A DNA stretch of 9,439 nucleotides, taken from contig JALUSH010000183.1 of the NCBI GenBank assembly GCA_027016675.1, positions 1 through 9,439 on the forward strand. Direction: 5' to 3'. A program made the translations under genes and the position numbers. The DNA comes from Thermodesulfovibrio sp. (GTDB lineage: Bacteria > Nitrospirota > Thermodesulfovibrionia > Thermodesulfovibrionales > JdFR-85). This document shows positions 1-6,975 of the stretch, piece after piece (positions within the stretch are counted from its first letter, which is position 1; each line of letters opens with the position of its first letter). The notes under the pieces are model-generated. The model did not search any database and was not told the origin of the DNA. It saw only the letters and a program-made list of their open reading frames with translations.

Positions 1-465
1 GATTTCCCTTGTTATAATATCACCATAGTTTTTAAAGGCAATATAGGTTACCCTGTCGCTTTTTAAAATATCTGTTATTATAACCTTGAGATTAATAAAA
101 GAGTCATAAAGAAGAATCAGGGAGTTCTCAGGTGAGTCCTGTTTATACAGGTGAGTTCTGAGCATATCACGTTTTCTTTCTGATGCATAACTCTGTTCAG
201 CATATTTCTGAAACCAGAAGGCGTTTTTTGTCCTTTCAGGAATTACCTGCTCAAGTATGCTCAAAACCCTGAGCAGTACATCCTTGACAATAGAAAGCTC
301 TATGTAGAAATTGCGTGCAGTAAAGTTGTCCCTCTGGATAGGCAGGTTTTCAATAATGAAGAATCTATCCAGAGCCCTTAATAAAGTATCCACTTCTGAA
401 AAAAGTTGTTTGTTCTCTTTAAAGACAGTATCAAACCACTTTCCGCTTTCTAATTCCTGGATCAA
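1..465 (-). CDS. Unidentified protein, partial (C-terminus beyond left edge), TTG start
   Basis: An open frame of 155 codons runs without a stop from a TTG at 465-463 to the left edge. The TTG is preceded by an AGGAG Shine-Dalgarno at 479-475 with a 9-base spacer, and the first in-frame ATG lies far inside, so TTG is the best start. The protein begins (M)IQELESGKWFDTVFKENK and looks soluble and mainly helical. It has alternating charged and aliphatic residues, several aromatics (for example NAFWFQKYAEQSY), no signal peptide and no membrane segment. I recognise no catalytic motif or family. It lies 21 bases after the lpdA stop on the same strand, so it is probably the third gene of a gcvH-lpdA transcript. 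A link to lipoyl or glycine metabolism is only a guess from position. No competing frame on the other strand has a good ribosome site. Confidence 0.65.
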   Translation of the reverse strand, partial: MIQELESGKWFDTVFKENKQLFSEVDTLLRALDRFFIIENLPIQRDNFTARNFYIELSIVKDVLLRVLSILEQVIPERTKNAFWFQKYAEQSYASERKRDMLRTHLYKQDSPENSLILLYDSFINLKVIITDILKSDRVTYIAFKNYGDIITREI

Positions 466-474
466 AATATATAG

Positions 475-479
475 CTCCT
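475..479 (-). promoter_or_regulatory. Ribosome binding site deciding the TTG start
   Basis: AGGAG on the minus strand, 9 bases upstream of TTG at 465-463 and just after the lpdA stop codon. It is the reason for choosing this rare start for the partial gene at the left edge. Confidence 0.6.
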
Positions 480-486
480 GTCAGTC

Positions 487-1869
487 TTATTTTTTGGGAA
501 CATGAATAGCCTCTCCATGAACATCCTCTGCTGCCTCCATCAATCCCTCGGCAAGGGTAGGGTGAGCATGAATTGTTTCCGCTATATCCTTTATCTTCAG
601 ACCAGCCTTGATTGCAAGGGCAGCTTCATGTATGAGGTCAGAGGCATGGGGTCCTATGATATGTACACCCAGTATCCTATCAGTCTTCTTCTCTGCTATC
701 ACCTTTATTAAACCTGATATCTCACCCATGGCATGGGCCTTCCCGAGTGCCCTGAACTGAAAATGTCCTGTTATGTAATCCATGTTCTTTTCTTTTGCCT
801 GGTGTTCACGAAGTCCAACAGAGGCAATCTCTGGAGAGGTAAATATTGCAGCAGGTACTACAGAATAGTCAATCTCCTCCATTGAGCCCATGATATTCTT
901 TGCCGCAACGATTCCTTCTTTAGAAGCCACATGGGCAAGGAGGATACCTCCTGTAACATCCCCAATTGCGTAGATGTTTTCTGCTGATGTTCTCATATGG
1001 CTGTCCACCTTTATCTCGCCTCTTTGCCCCTTCTCTACTCCCACACTCTCAATGCCAATGCCATCGGAATTCAGTGCCCTTCCTATTGATACGAGTACCT
1101 TTTCGGTAACGATTTCTTTACCATTTGAAAGGGTTGTGTGGACACCGTCATCTTTGATCTCCACCTTTTCTGCCTTGACATTGGTAAATAACTTGATCTT
1201 CTTCTTCTTCAACTCTCTTTCCAGGAGAGAGGAGATCTCCTCATCCTCTGTGGAGACAGCCCTTGGCAGGAGTTCTACTATCGTGATTTCAGTACCCAGG
1301 GCATTATAGATACAGGCAAACTCGCATCCAATGACACCGGCACCTATAATAAGCATGCTTCTGGGTATCTCAGTGAGTTCAAGTGCTTCAGTGGATGAGA
1401 TGATATTGTTTCCATCAAAGGGAAACAGTGGTATCTCTGCCGGTCTGGAACCCGTGGCAATAATCAGTTTATCATAGGTTATTGTTTCTTCCCTGTCCTG
1501 GTCTGTCACCTTGAGTTCCTTTTCTGATAACAAGGTTCCCCTGCCTTTTTTCAACTCCACAGACCAGCTTTTGAACAGCCCCCGGATTCCCTTAACCTGA
1601 GTCTGTACGACCTTGTTCTTCCGTTCTATTATCTTCTGAAGATTTGCAATAACACCTCCCTTTATCTCAATGCCAAACTTGTCAAGCTCTTTTATCTTGC
1701 TGTAGAGTTCTGTGGATGCAAGAAGTGTTTTTGTAGGAATGCAACCACTGTTGAGGCAGGTACCTCCCACCTCAGCCTCTTCTACAACAGTAACCTCTGC
1801 ACCTAATTGGGCAGCCTTGAGCGCTGCGACATATCCACCAGGGCCAGCACCTAAGATACATAACTTCAT
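487..1869 (-). CDS. lpdA: Dihydrolipoyl dehydrogenase (E3 / glycine cleavage L protein)
   Basis: A 460-residue cytoplasmic FAD flavoenzyme that reoxidises dihydrolipoyl groups on carrier proteins and passes electrons to NAD+. Visible motifs are: an N-terminal FAD-binding GAGPGG at about 7-12; the redox-active disulfide GGTCLNSGCIP, with Cys38 and Cys43; ATGSRP at 139-144; a second dinucleotide fold GAGVIG at 176-181 for NAD; the FAD-contacting AIGD at 301-304; and the C-terminal interface HAHPTLAE with the catalytic pair His436 and Glu441. The length is normal and all key residues are present. It starts with ATG in a TAATG overlap with gcvH. Its Shine-Dalgarno (AGGAGG, 1882-1877) is encoded within the last Glu codons of gcvH, so the two are probably translationally coupled. 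Placement next to gcvH points to the glycine cleavage L protein, but the same enzyme can also serve 2-oxoacid dehydrogenases, and the window does not show which. Confidence 0.95.
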   Translation of the reverse strand: MKLCILGAGPGGYVAALKAAQLGAEVTVVEEAEVGGTCLNSGCIPTKTLLASTELYSKIKELDKFGIEIKGGVIANLQKIIERKNKVVQTQVKGIRGLFKSWSVELKKGRGTLLSEKELKVTDQDREETITYDKLIIATGSRPAEIPLFPFDGNNIISSTEALELTEIPRSMLIIGAGVIGCEFACIYNALGTEITIVELLPRAVSTEDEEISSLLERELKKKKIKLFTNVKAEKVEIKDDGVHTTLSNGKEIVTEKVLVSIGRALNSDGIGIESVGVEKGQRGEIKVDSHMRTSAENIYAIGDVTGGILLAHVASKEGIVAAKNIMGSMEEIDYSVVPAAIFTSPEIASVGLREHQAKEKNMDYITGHFQFRALGKAHAMGEISGLIKVIAEKKTDRILGVHIIGPHASDLIHEAALAIKAGLKIKDIAETIHAHPTLAEGLMEAAEDVHGEAIHVPKK

Positions 1870-2258
1870 TATTTTGCCTCCTCCTCGACATAGCTCTGAT
1901 AGTCAGATGCATCCATAAGGTCATCCAGTTCTGAGGGGTCTGACATCTCCACTATAGCAATCCAGCCTTTTCCATAAGGTTCTTCATTGATAATCTCTGG
2001 CGACTCGTCAAGCTCCTCGTTTACCTCGATAATCGTTCCAGAAACAGGAGCGATTACTGAAGATGTTGCCTTAGTTGATTCGATTTCAGAGAATTCAGCA
2101 TCCTTTTCAATTTCCGAGTCCACATCAGGAAGGTCTATATAAACAATGTCACCAAGCTGGTCCTGCGCATAGTCAGTAATGCCAATTATTGCCTTCTTTC
2201 CTGATACCCTTACCCATGTGTGTTCTTTGTGGTATTTCAAGTCTTCTGGAAAAGTCAT
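1869..2258 (-). CDS. gcvH: Glycine cleavage system H protein
   Basis: A 129-residue lipoyl carrier, the normal length for the family. In the glycine cleavage system its lipoyl arm takes the aminomethyl group from P protein, presents it to T protein, and is reoxidised by L protein. The sequence shows the characteristic start (KYHKEHTWVRV), the GITDYAQDQLGDIVYIDLP segment, and the lipoylation site ESTKATS with the acceptor lysine at residue 63. The hammerhead region follows (APVSGTIIEVNEEL, then the NEEPYGKGWI block). The start ATG has a strong AGGAGG at 2269-2264 with a short 5-base spacer. The stop overlaps the lpdA start by one base. A private promoter and a 5' hairpin lie upstream in the glyQS-gcvH gap. 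gcvT and gcvP are not in the window, so this is either a split glycine cleavage locus or an H protein used mainly as a lipoyl carrier for lipoate assembly; the sequence cannot decide. Confidence 0.97.
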   Translation of the reverse strand: MTFPEDLKYHKEHTWVRVSGKKAIIGITDYAQDQLGDIVYIDLPDVDSEIEKDAEFSEIESTKATSSVIAPVSGTIIEVNEELDESPEIINEEPYGKGWIAIVEMSDPSELDDLMDASDYQSYVEEEAK

Positions 2259-2286
2259 CTCATCCTCCTGAAAAATAAAAAATTAA

Positions 2287-2305
2287 ATGCCTGTAAAACA
2301 GGCAT
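2287..2305 (-). terminator. Hairpin with T-rich run (glyQS terminator or gcvH leader attenuator)
   Basis: A perfect 8-base-pair stem, ATGCCTGT / ACAGGCAT, closes a 3-base loop. On the minus strand it is followed at once by TTAATTTTTTATTTTT (2286-2271), then by the gcvH Shine-Dalgarno. This is the shape of an intrinsic terminator for transcripts coming from glyQS, whose stop is 82 bases upstream of the stem. The stem has only four G-C pairs and the T-run is interrupted, so termination may be partial. It also lies downstream of the predicted gcvH promoter, so it would form at the very 5' end of a gcvH mRNA. Confidence 0.55.
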
Positions 2306-2317
2306 CATCCGTTTTTT

Positions 2318-2345
2318 CTTATCACAGGTTCAAGGTATTTGTCAA
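2318..2345 (-). promoter_or_regulatory. Predicted sigma-70-type promoter for gcvH-lpdA
   Basis: On the minus strand a consensus TTGACA (-35, 2345-2340) is followed after 16 bases by GATAAG (-10, 2323-2318, four of six consensus bases). The sequence just upstream is AT-rich, as in an UP element. Transcription would begin near 2311, giving a leader of about 52 bases that includes the hairpin at 2305-2287. The promoter lies wholly between the glyQS stop and gcvH. Confidence 0.55.
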
Positions 2346-2387
2346 GTAGATTTTTTAATGAGTATAAAAAATGATGATTAACAAAGA

Positions 2388-5387
2388 TTAATCTTCCTGC
2401 AATCTGGACAGATCGGCAATCTTCAAAACAGCTTCCTTAATTCTGCCAAGCAGTGCCAGCCTGTTCAGTCGTATCCTTTCATTGCTGTCCATCACCAGCA
2501 CATTATCAAAGAAATCATTGATCGGCTTCACCAGTTCCTTCATCAGATTCAGTGAGCTGTAGAAATCATCCCTGGAAAGGGAATCTTCGAACCCTTGCTC
2601 TGTGGCCTCCATGGTTTCAAAGAGTGCTTTCTCTTCTTTTGTTGAAAAGAGATCTGTATCAACATCAGCAGTGATATCCTCCTTGAGAATATTGAATACC
2701 CGCTTCAATGCCACTATAGTCTCATTGTAAAAGTGGGTTTTCTTGAACTCTTTTAGTGCCCTCAGGAGCAATTTTAATCTGACGAGGGGAGATTGCAATG
2801 CCCTGTACAGGACTGCATTGATAATATCATGAGGGTATCCCTCAGAAAGGAATATGCCCTCCAGTCGCTGTAGGAAAAACTGTTCTATTTCCTTTTCCAG
2901 TTTTGTATCATGATCACCGGGGAGATCTGCATGAGCGGTTCTTATTAGCCATTGCAGTGTTAGATTATAGTTTCGCTCTGAGAGTATGGATATGATTGCA
3001 AGGGCATGTCTTCTCAGGGCAAAGGGGTCTTCAGAGCCTGTGGGTTTCAGGCCGATGGAGAAGAATGTGGCTATTGTGTCCATACGGTCAGCTATACTCA
3101 GTATAGCGCCTGTGTCAGTGGATGGTAGTTCTCCTCCTGAGTGTTTTGGCAGATACTGTTCATAGAGAGCTATGGCCACCTCCTGGTCTTCCCCCTGTGC
3201 CTCAGCATAGTATTTGCCCATGAGTCCCTGGAGTTCAGGGAATTCTCTCACAACCCCTGAGACCAGATCTGTCTTTGATAGTATTGCCGCTCTCTGGATT
3301 TTTTCCATGTCCGCACCTGCAATACTGGCTATCTGAGAAGCAATGGATTTGATTCTCATCACTTTGTCATAGAGTGAGCCAAGCTTCTCATGAAAGATTA
3401 CACCCTTCAGGTCATCAAGTCTATCATTAAGGGGTGTTTTCAGATCATCCTCATAATAGAAACGGGCATCCTCAAACCTTGCCCTGATGACCCTCTGGGC
3501 ACCCACTCGGACAGCCTCCTCATTGCCCTCTGATGTATTGCTGACCACGATGAAGCGGTTTATAAGATTTCCTTTCTCATCCTCTATTGCGAAATACTTC
3601 TGATGGTCTTTCATCACTGTGATAAGCAACTCCTTTGGGAGCTTGAGATACTCTTCAGGAAACTCACATAATACTGAAAATGGCTTCTCCACAAGAAAGT
3701 TTACGGTATCCAGTAGTTCATTGTCGATTCTTATCCTTCCGCCAGCCTTCTGAGCGAGTTCATGGAGTTGTTGTTCAATGATCTTCTTTCTTCTGTGATG
3801 ATCCACTACTACATTGTTTTCTTCAAGCCTATTTATAAACTCATCTACGGATGAGAAGGTGAAAGATCCTGGATTCAGGAAACGGTGCCCATAGGAGAGA
3901 TTGCCAGAACTGTATCCATCGATTTCAAAATCCACTACGTCTCCATTGTAAAGGGCAGAGATCCATTGTATTGGTCTTATAAAACGAATATCAACATCAG
4001 CCCATCGCATTGATTTTGGCAGGTGTAAATTTAGAATGAGTTCTTTTAACATCTCGGGCAGCAGGGTCTTTATCTCTTTGCCTTTTTCTTCAATCTCCAC
4101 CATTACGTATTCACCTTTGTCTTTCTTGCCAATCCGCAGGTCTTTTATATCCACGCCCTGTGATCTGGCAAATCCAATGGCAGCCTTTGTGGGGTTACCT
4201 TCACTGTCAAAGGCTACATTCCTGGGAGGTCCATATATGGTTCTTTTATCACTGCGCTGTTGTTCTGAGATCCCCTTTACTATCAGAACAAGTCTCCTTG
4301 GGGTTCCAAGGGTTATAATTCCCCTGAAATCTATTCTTAAGGACTGGAGCTTCTCTCTGGCACTATCCTGCAACTGGTCTAACAGTTCCTGTACAAAACG
4401 GGCAGGGATCTCCTCTGTTCCTATCTCTAACAGAAGAGACCCCTCTTCTGGAACAGCAGGGGATGTTGTAACAGTGGGTGTTGTGGCATCCTCTTCTATT
4501 TCTTTTATTTCTGTGAATCTTTTCTCAAGCAGGGGGAATCCCTTCTCCTGTCTTTGCCGAAGATATGCCTCGGCAGCAAGCTTTGCAAGTGCCCTTACCC
4601 GTGCAATATAACCTGTCCTTTCAGTAACAGATAGTGCTCCCCTTGCATCAAGAAGATTGAAGATGTGGGAGCATTTCAGACAGAACTCATAGGCAGGCAG
4701 GACAAGGCCATCCTGGATAAGTCTTTTTGATTCTCTTTCAAAGTCATCAAAAAGCCTTCTCAGCAGATCAACATCTGCAAGGTCAAAGTTGTATTTGGAA
4801 CATTCCACCTCTTCCTGGTGATGGATCTCACCATAGGTAATATTATTTGACCATTTGATATCAAAGACGCTTTCCACACCCTGCAGGTACATGGCGATCC
4901 TTTCAAGCCCATAGGTTATCTCCACAGAGACGGGTTTCAGGTCTATACCACCTACCTGCTGGAAGTATGTAAACTGGGTGATCTCCATTCCATCAAGCCA
5001 TACCTCCCAGCCAAGTCCCCAGGCACCCAGAGTGGGAGATTCCCAGTCGTCCTCAACGAATCGTATATCATGTTTAAGAGGGTCAAGTCCCAGTGCCTTA
5101 AGACTGTCAAGGTATATCTCCTGGCTCTTTAATGGAGATGGTTTCAGGATCACCTGGTACTGGTAATAATGCTGGAGCCTGTTAGGATTTTCACCATACC
5201 TTCCATCAGTGGGACGGCGTGATGGTTCAACATAGCCGACCCTCCATGGCTCAGGACCAAGCACGCGGAGGAATGTGGCAGGATGAAAAGTGCCAGCACC
5301 TACTTCAATATCATAGGGCTGTAGTATGAGACAGCCCCTTTCTGCCCAGAACTGATTAAGGGTATTAATTATATCTTGGAAATACAT
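2388..5387 (-). CDS. glyQS: Glycyl-tRNA synthetase, fused alpha and beta subunits
   Basis: A 999-residue cytoplasmic enzyme that charges tRNA-Gly with glycine using ATP. Most bacteria with this type of GlyRS make an alpha2-beta2 tetramer from glyQ and glyS; here both are one uninterrupted frame, as is known in Chlamydia. Residues 1 to about 290 are the catalytic alpha part: FWAERGCLILQPYD near the start, GAGTFHPATFLRVLGPEPW, then YVEPSRRPTDGRYGENPNR in the ATP and motif 2 region. Residues about 291-316 are a Glu/Thr/Pro-rich linker. The beta part begins at LLLEIGTEEIPARF (from about 318) and includes the GVIFHEKLGSLYDK HD-like region, ADRMDTI, SEDPFALRRHA, and a C-terminal tRNA-binding domain ending in the typical NERIRLNRLALLGRI. 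No frameshift or missing block is seen. ATG has GAGGAG at 5399-5394 with a 6-base spacer. It follows guaA by 46 bases and is probably on the gua transcript. Confidence 0.97.
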   Translation of the reverse strand: MYFQDIINTLNQFWAERGCLILQPYDIEVGAGTFHPATFLRVLGPEPWRVGYVEPSRRPTDGRYGENPNRLQHYYQYQVILKPSPLKSQEIYLDSLKALGLDPLKHDIRFVEDDWESPTLGAWGLGWEVWLDGMEITQFTYFQQVGGIDLKPVSVEITYGLERIAMYLQGVESVFDIKWSNNITYGEIHHQEEVECSKYNFDLADVDLLRRLFDDFERESKRLIQDGLVLPAYEFCLKCSHIFNLLDARGALSVTERTGYIARVRALAKLAAEAYLRQRQEKGFPLLEKRFTEIKEIEEDATTPTVTTSPAVPEEGSLLLEIGTEEIPARFVQELLDQLQDSAREKLQSLRIDFRGIITLGTPRRLVLIVKGISEQQRSDKRTIYGPPRNVAFDSEGNPTKAAIGFARSQGVDIKDLRIGKKDKGEYVMVEIEEKGKEIKTLLPEMLKELILNLHLPKSMRWADVDIRFIRPIQWISALYNGDVVDFEIDGYSSGNLSYGHRFLNPGSFTFSSVDEFINRLEENNVVVDHHRRKKIIEQQLHELAQKAGGRIRIDNELLDTVNFLVEKPFSVLCEFPEEYLKLPKELLITVMKDHQKYFAIEDEKGNLINRFIVVSNTSEGNEEAVRVGAQRVIRARFEDARFYYEDDLKTPLNDRLDDLKGVIFHEKLGSLYDKVMRIKSIASQIASIAGADMEKIQRAAILSKTDLVSGVVREFPELQGLMGKYYAEAQGEDQEVAIALYEQYLPKHSGGELPSTDTGAILSIADRMDTIATFFSIGLKPTGSEDPFALRRHALAIISILSERNYNLTLQWLIRTAHADLPGDHDTKLEKEIEQFFLQRLEGIFLSEGYPHDIINAVLYRALQSPLVRLKLLLRALKEFKKTHFYNETIVALKRVFNILKEDITADVDTDLFSTKEEKALFETMEATEQGFEDSLSRDDFYSSLNLMKELVKPINDFFDNVLVMDSNERIRLNRLALLGRIKEAVLKIADLSRLQED

Positions 5388-5433
5388 GGTTTGCTCCTCT
5401 GAAACATGGTGTATTTAATAGGGTACCCCGGAA

Positions 5434-6972
5434 TTATTCCCATTCAATGGTACCAGGGGGCTTGGAGGTTATATCATATACAACCCGGTTAATTCCCTTC
5501 ACCTCATTGATTATCCTGTTTGATATCTTAGAGAGAACCTCCTGTGGGATCCTTGCCCAGTCAGCAGTCATACCATCAAGACTGACCACAGCCCTTATGG
5601 CAAGGGCATAGTCATAGGTGCGTTCGTCTCCCATCACTCCCACTGTCCTTACAGGTAGCAATACAGCAAAGGCCTGCCATATCTCTCTGTACAGACCTGC
5701 CTTTTTTATCTCCTCAAGCACGATTGCATCAGCCTCACGAAGTATATCAAGTTTCCTTTCAGTAATCTCACCAATGCATCTTATTGCAAGCCCTGGACCA
5801 GGAAAGGGGTGTCTCCAGCAGATCTCCTCAGGAAGGCCCAGTTCTTCACCAATCTCCCTGACCTCGTCCTTGAACAATTCCCTCAGAGGTTCTATGAGTT
5901 TCAGTTTCATTACATCAGGAAGGCCTCCCACATTATGGTGAGACTTGATGGTAGCCGAGGGACCTTTAAAGGAGACACTTTCGATTACGTCAGGATAGAG
6001 GGTTCCCTGTGCAAGAAACTCGGCTCCCTCTATCTTCTTTGCCTCTTCTTCAAAGACCTTGATAAACTCCTGTCCGATAATCTTTCTTTTCTGTTCTGGA
6101 TCAGTAACTCCCTTCAGCTTGCTGAGAAACCTCTCCTTTGCATCCACAGCATCAAGCCTAATATGGAAATGTCTTTCAAAGGTGTCTATTACCTTGTCTG
6201 CTTCACCCTTACGGAGCAGTCCGTTGTCAACAAATATGCATGTAAGGTTGTCTCCCACAGCCCTGTGGACAAGCAGGGCTGTGACAGATGAATCCACACC
6301 TCCACTTAAGGCACAGATAACCTTTCCACTGCCCACCTGTCTTCTTATATCTTCAACAGCCCACTCAATAAAAGATGCCATCTTCCAAGTGGGGCTGCAT
6401 TTGCAGATATCTATAACAAAGTTCTGTATTATCTGTTTGCCCTCTACTGTGTGTACAACCTCGGGGTGGAACTGGAGCGCATAGAATTTCCGTTCAAAAT
6501 CTGCCATTGCAGCAACAGGAGAATTGTCAGTATGTGCAATGGGAACAAAACCAGGGGGACACTTTTCTATCCTGTCTGCGTGGCTCATCCATACCACTGA
6601 CCTGTCAGAGATTCCCCATAGCAGGTCTCTGTCGTCATCTATAATAATCTCTGCCCTTCCATACTCTCGTCTTACTGCCCTGGAGACCTTTCCACCAAGT
6701 AGATGGGCTATAATCTGCATTCCATAACAGATTCCCAGCACAGGAACACCCAGATCGAATATCTCAACAGGCGGGATAGGGGCGTCTTTTTCATAAACAC
6801 TTGAAGGTCCACCAGAGAGGATAATGCCTCTGGGATTAAAGGCTTTGATCTTTTCTATCTCCACATTAAAGGGGTATATCTCTGAATACACCTTACATTC
6901 TCTTACCCTGCGAGCTATTAGCTGTGTGTATTGTGAACCGAAATCGAGAACTAATATCTTTTCTCTTTCCAT
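5434..6972 (-). CDS. guaA: GMP synthase (glutamine-hydrolysing)
   Basis: A 512-residue cytoplasmic enzyme that aminates XMP to GMP using glutamine and ATP, the last step of guanine nucleotide synthesis. The N-terminal class I glutamine amidotransferase domain (about 1-190) has ILSGGPSSVYE, the nucleophile elbow GICYGMQ with Cys82, and QFHPEV with His169 and Glu171, completing the catalytic triad. The ATP pyrophosphatase domain starts near 200 with the P-loop SGGVDSS (223-229). The C-terminal dimerisation domain contains RHPFPGPGLAIR and ends in the characteristic KPPGTIEWE. Length and motifs are complete. The gene starts only 3 bases after the guaB stop. Its Shine-Dalgarno is weak (GAGTGG, 6984-6979, inside the end of guaB), which suggests translation coupled to guaB. 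I see no promoter of its own. Confidence 0.98.
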   Translation of the reverse strand: MEREKILVLDFGSQYTQLIARRVRECKVYSEIYPFNVEIEKIKAFNPRGIILSGGPSSVYEKDAPIPPVEIFDLGVPVLGICYGMQIIAHLLGGKVSRAVRREYGRAEIIIDDDRDLLWGISDRSVVWMSHADRIEKCPPGFVPIAHTDNSPVAAMADFERKFYALQFHPEVVHTVEGKQIIQNFVIDICKCSPTWKMASFIEWAVEDIRRQVGSGKVICALSGGVDSSVTALLVHRAVGDNLTCIFVDNGLLRKGEADKVIDTFERHFHIRLDAVDAKERFLSKLKGVTDPEQKRKIIGQEFIKVFEEEAKKIEGAEFLAQGTLYPDVIESVSFKGPSATIKSHHNVGGLPDVMKLKLIEPLRELFKDEVREIGEELGLPEEICWRHPFPGPGLAIRCIGEITERKLDILREADAIVLEEIKKAGLYREIWQAFAVLLPVRTVGVMGDERTYDYALAIRAVVSLDGMTADWARIPQEVLSKISNRIINEVKGINRVVYDITSKPPGTIEWE

Positions 6973-6975
6973 TTG

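Noticed and set aside
2259..2387. Glycine riboswitch upstream of gcvH
   Set aside because: The gcvH leader is only about 52 bases from the predicted start, and the whole gap is 129 bases with a promoter inside it. I see one short hairpin and none of the tandem aptamer architecture.
4036..4611. 191-codon plus-strand open frame inside glyQS
   Set aside because: It is antisense to the conserved synthetase, is very Ser-rich as typical for complement frames, and has no convincing start signals.
5388..5433. Terminator between guaA and glyQS based on GGGTACCC
   Set aside because: The eight-base palindrome cannot form a stem with a loop of useful size and no T-run follows on the minus strand, so read-through into glyQS is more likely.
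5809..6291. 160-codon plus-strand open frame inside guaA
   Set aside because: It lies wholly opposite a complete and well conserved guaA, has no ribosome site I can support, and its translation resembles no protein family; it is a shadow frame.
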